Source: an uncultured Clostridia bacterium
GTDB lineage: Bacteria > Bacillota > Clostridia > UBA1381
NCBI GenBank assembly: GCA_944391255.1
Contig: CALXSW010000252.1
Coordinates: 1 to 6,522 of the forward strand
Direction: 5' to 3'
DNA: 6,522 bases
This document shows positions 5,022-6,522 of this stretch, one piece after another. The notes beneath the pieces are model-generated. The model made no database searches. It saw only the letters and a list, made by a program, of their open reading frames with translations, and was not told where the DNA came from. How positions within the stretch are numbered: the first letter of the stretch is position 1; every line of letters begins with the position of its first letter. Both the position numbers and the translations under genes were made by a program.

Positions 5022-6328
5022 TGTATTTAAACTATATAACAAAATTAATTTCAATAATAATCGAATGCGGGATAATGATGTATTATTGTAATTCAATACT
5101 ACCATATAAAAAATCGAAAGCAGTAAGTTCATGCACAGTGGGTTTAGGATACTTAATTTACTACTTTATATGTATTTTAAAATTGCCTGCATTAAATATC
5201 ATTGGTTTTATTGTTATAAATTTTCTGATAATTTTGTTGGGATATAAAGACACCCTTAGAGGTATGCTTTTTAAGCTAACAATAATAACAGGACTAATGA
5301 TGTTCAGTGAAGTAATTGCTTCGCTTCTGATTAAAACAGAAATAAACAATGAGTTTACAACGGTTATAACATTTGTAGAAGATATAATATTTACATTTGC
5401 ATCAAAATTATTATATATCATGTCCATGATAATTTTCAGGCATTTATCTGTAAATAGAAACTATAGGTATCAAACCAAAGAAATGATATATCTGGTTGTT
5501 CTTCCTATCTCAACTTGCTTATTTCTATATTTGTTTAATCAAATTAGTACTATGTTAAGCGATAGATTGGAAATATTGTTTGTGACATTTAGTGTGTTGT
5601 TAATAGTTGCAAATTTTGCGACATATTTTGTATGCGAAAAAATAATTGACAATTGTTTGCAAAATGAAAAATTGAAACAAATTGAATTTAAGAAGGAAAT
5701 TAATGAAAAAAGCTATCAGATAATTCAAGAAAAGTACAATGAGTTAAAAATTTTAGTTCATGACTTTGATAAATATTGTAATTACATTGATAAAAAAATT
5801 GCTGGTGGTCAAGAGGATGTACAAGCACTCACAAAAAAGATAAAAGACAAAAATAAAGAGTTTTTGATAGTTGAATATACGAACAATAAAGCTTTAAATG
5901 TCCTTTTATCTCAAAAAATAAAAGAGTGTAATGAGAGACAAATAGATTTTCAAATCTATGCACAGAACATTGATTTATCATTTATTGAGGAAAGCAATGT
6001 AATTGCGATTTTTGGGAATTTGATAGATAATGCTATTGAAAGCTGCATGATTTCAAGAACAAAAAAGATATTTTTACAAATACAGGTGATGAATGACAAG
6101 TTCCTTGTTATAAATCTTGAGAATAGTGCCGACAAAGAACCTATTGTAGAAAATGGCAAATTGAAAACAAGAAAAACCGATAAAGATAATCATGGTATCG
6201 GAATATTAAGTGTAAGACAAGCATTAAATAATCTAAATGAACATAATGGTCGGTTGCAATGGGAGTACAACGCCGATAAAGGTGTTTTTATTACAACTAT
6301 TCTTATAAGCTTACAAAAGAAAATATAA
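5021..6328 (+). CDS. AgrC-like membrane sensor histidine kinase (GHKL type)
   Basis: This 435-residue membrane kinase is probably a peptide-sensing partner of the LytTR regulator before it. Residues about 1-206 contain six or seven hydrophobic segments, the polytopic sensor seen in AgrC. A linker helix (about 207-240) leads to the phospho-acceptor H247 in ILVHDFDKYCNYI. The ATPase part has the N box FGNLIDNAIES (331-341) and the G box NHGIGILSVRQAL (390-402), the usual GHKL features, and ends near residue 430 as expected. The histidine motif departs from the common HDxxNH form, having K and Y where N and H are usual. ATG 5021 overlaps the previous stop (TGATG). A GTG at 5018 is an alternative start that adds one residue. 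No AgrB or AgrD gene lies in the window. Confidence 0.94.
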   Translation: MYLNYITKLISIIIECGIMMYYCNSILPYKKSKAVSSCTVGLGYLIYYFICILKLPALNIIGFIVINFLIILLGYKDTLRGMLFKLTIITGLMMFSEVIASLLIKTEINNEFTTVITFVEDIIFTFASKLLYIMSMIIFRHLSVNRNYRYQTKEMIYLVVLPISTCLFLYLFNQISTMLSDRLEILFVTFSVLLIVANFATYFVCEKIIDNCLQNEKLKQIEFKKEINEKSYQIIQEKYNELKILVHDFDKYCNYIDKKIAGGQEDVQALTKKIKDKNKEFLIVEYTNNKALNVLLSQKIKECNERQIDFQIYAQNIDLSFIEESNVIAIFGNLIDNAIESCMISRTKKIFLQIQVMNDKFLVINLENSADKEPIVENGKLKTRKTDKDNHGIGILSVRQALNNLNEHNGRLQWEYNADKGVFITTILISLQKKI

Positions 6329-6335
6329 AAATGTA

Positions 6336-6364
6336 AAAGTTGTAATATAGAAGCAAATGTTGCA
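6336..6364 (+). promoter_or_regulatory. Candidate LytTR regulator binding site (two direct repeats)
   Basis: AAAGTTGTA (6336-6344) and AATGTTGCA (6356-6364) are direct repeats with 7 of 9 bases identical. They are spaced 20 bp start to start and end 7 bases before the -35 box at 6372. LytTR regulators (AgrA, ComE, PlnC) bind 9-bp direct repeats with a GTT-like core, about 21 bp apart, just upstream of target promoters. The final bases differ from the published consensus as I remember it, so the assignment is tentative. Confidence 0.45.
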
Positions 6365-6371
6365 GACAATA

Positions 6372-6400
6372 TTGACTAAACAATAAAACCATTATACAAT
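6372..6400 (+). promoter_or_regulatory. Promoter for a gene beyond the right edge
   Basis: TTGACT (6372-6377) and TACAAT (6395-6400) are 17 bp apart, so transcription would start near 6407. No terminator is seen between the kinase stop (6328) and this promoter. The first in-frame ATG with any length (6433) encodes only ten residues. The next ribosome site is AAAGGGAGA at 6504-6512. Confidence 0.65.
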
Positions 6401-6503
6401 TATAATACACAAATGGAGATGTAAAATAACATATGAAGAACTATAGAAAACTATCATTTATGTAGCATTTTGAAGTATGATATGTAATACTTACAAAGCG
6501 TAT

Positions 6504-6522
6504 AAAGGGAGACAGTTGTCAA
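6504..6522 (+). other. Ribosome site and possible gene start cut by the window edge
   Basis: AAAGGGAGA (6504-6512) is a good ribosome site, and TTG at 6516 could be a start codon, although the spacing (4 bases from GGAG) is short. The real start may lie just past the window. A gene here would be the target of the promoter at 6372. In systems of this type, signal peptide and AgrB-like genes are common neighbours, but nothing of the product is visible. Confidence 0.3.

Noticed and set aside
1..6522. CRISPR arrays, tRNA or rRNA genes, insertion sequences, integrase
   Set aside because: No regularly spaced repeats, cloverleaf sequence, rRNA-like segment, transposase or recombinase motifs were seen on either strand.

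Overview
The window looks like part of an integrated mobilizable or conjugative element in an AT-rich Gram-positive anaerobe, most likely a gut Clostridia (Ruminococcaceae or Lachnospiraceae type). The reasons are strong AAGGAGG-type ribosome sites, TTG and GTG starts, TTGACA/TATAAT-like promoters, a MobC/MobP relaxase pair and an AgrC/AgrA-type two-component system. No database search was possible. Family names rest on motifs read in the translations.

Layout. Positions 1-222 hold no convincing gene, only AT-rich dyads. A good promoter (223-251) opens a leader of about 270 nt packed with hairpins (260-475), which is the best candidate for the transfer origin. It is followed by mobC (531-860) and an overlapping relaxase gene (821-2182), closed by a terminator at 2248-2285. 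An Rrf2-family repressor gene lies on the minus strand (2277-2711). It is divergent from a gene for a 191-residue exported protein of unknown function (2847-3422), and each of the two promoters carries its own dyad. A terminator at 3451-3491 ends the exported-protein gene.

The second half is visibly more AT-rich. A promoter (3500-3528) drives a short 56-residue gene with a TTG start (3597-3767). Next comes a long imperfect inverted repeat (3774-3887) whose right arm covers the ribosome site of an XRE-type repressor gene (3887-4225). Then come a LytTR response regulator (4293-5021) and, overlapping by one base, an AgrC-like GHKL sensor kinase (5021-6328). Downstream, a promoter (6372-6400) has a pair of 9-bp direct repeats just before its -35 box, the arrangement LytTR regulators often use. 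The gene it would serve lies beyond the right edge.

Working model (inference): MobC and the relaxase process the origin for transfer. The XRE regulator and the LytTR/kinase pair form a signal-responsive control module, perhaps acting on the downstream promoter. The Rrf2 repressor controls itself and possibly the exported protein. No AgrB/AgrD signal genes, integrase, ATPase or replication gene are visible, so the element extends beyond the window. The most notable structures are the inverted repeat that would mask the XRE ribosome site in read-through RNA and the putative LytTR operator at the right edge.
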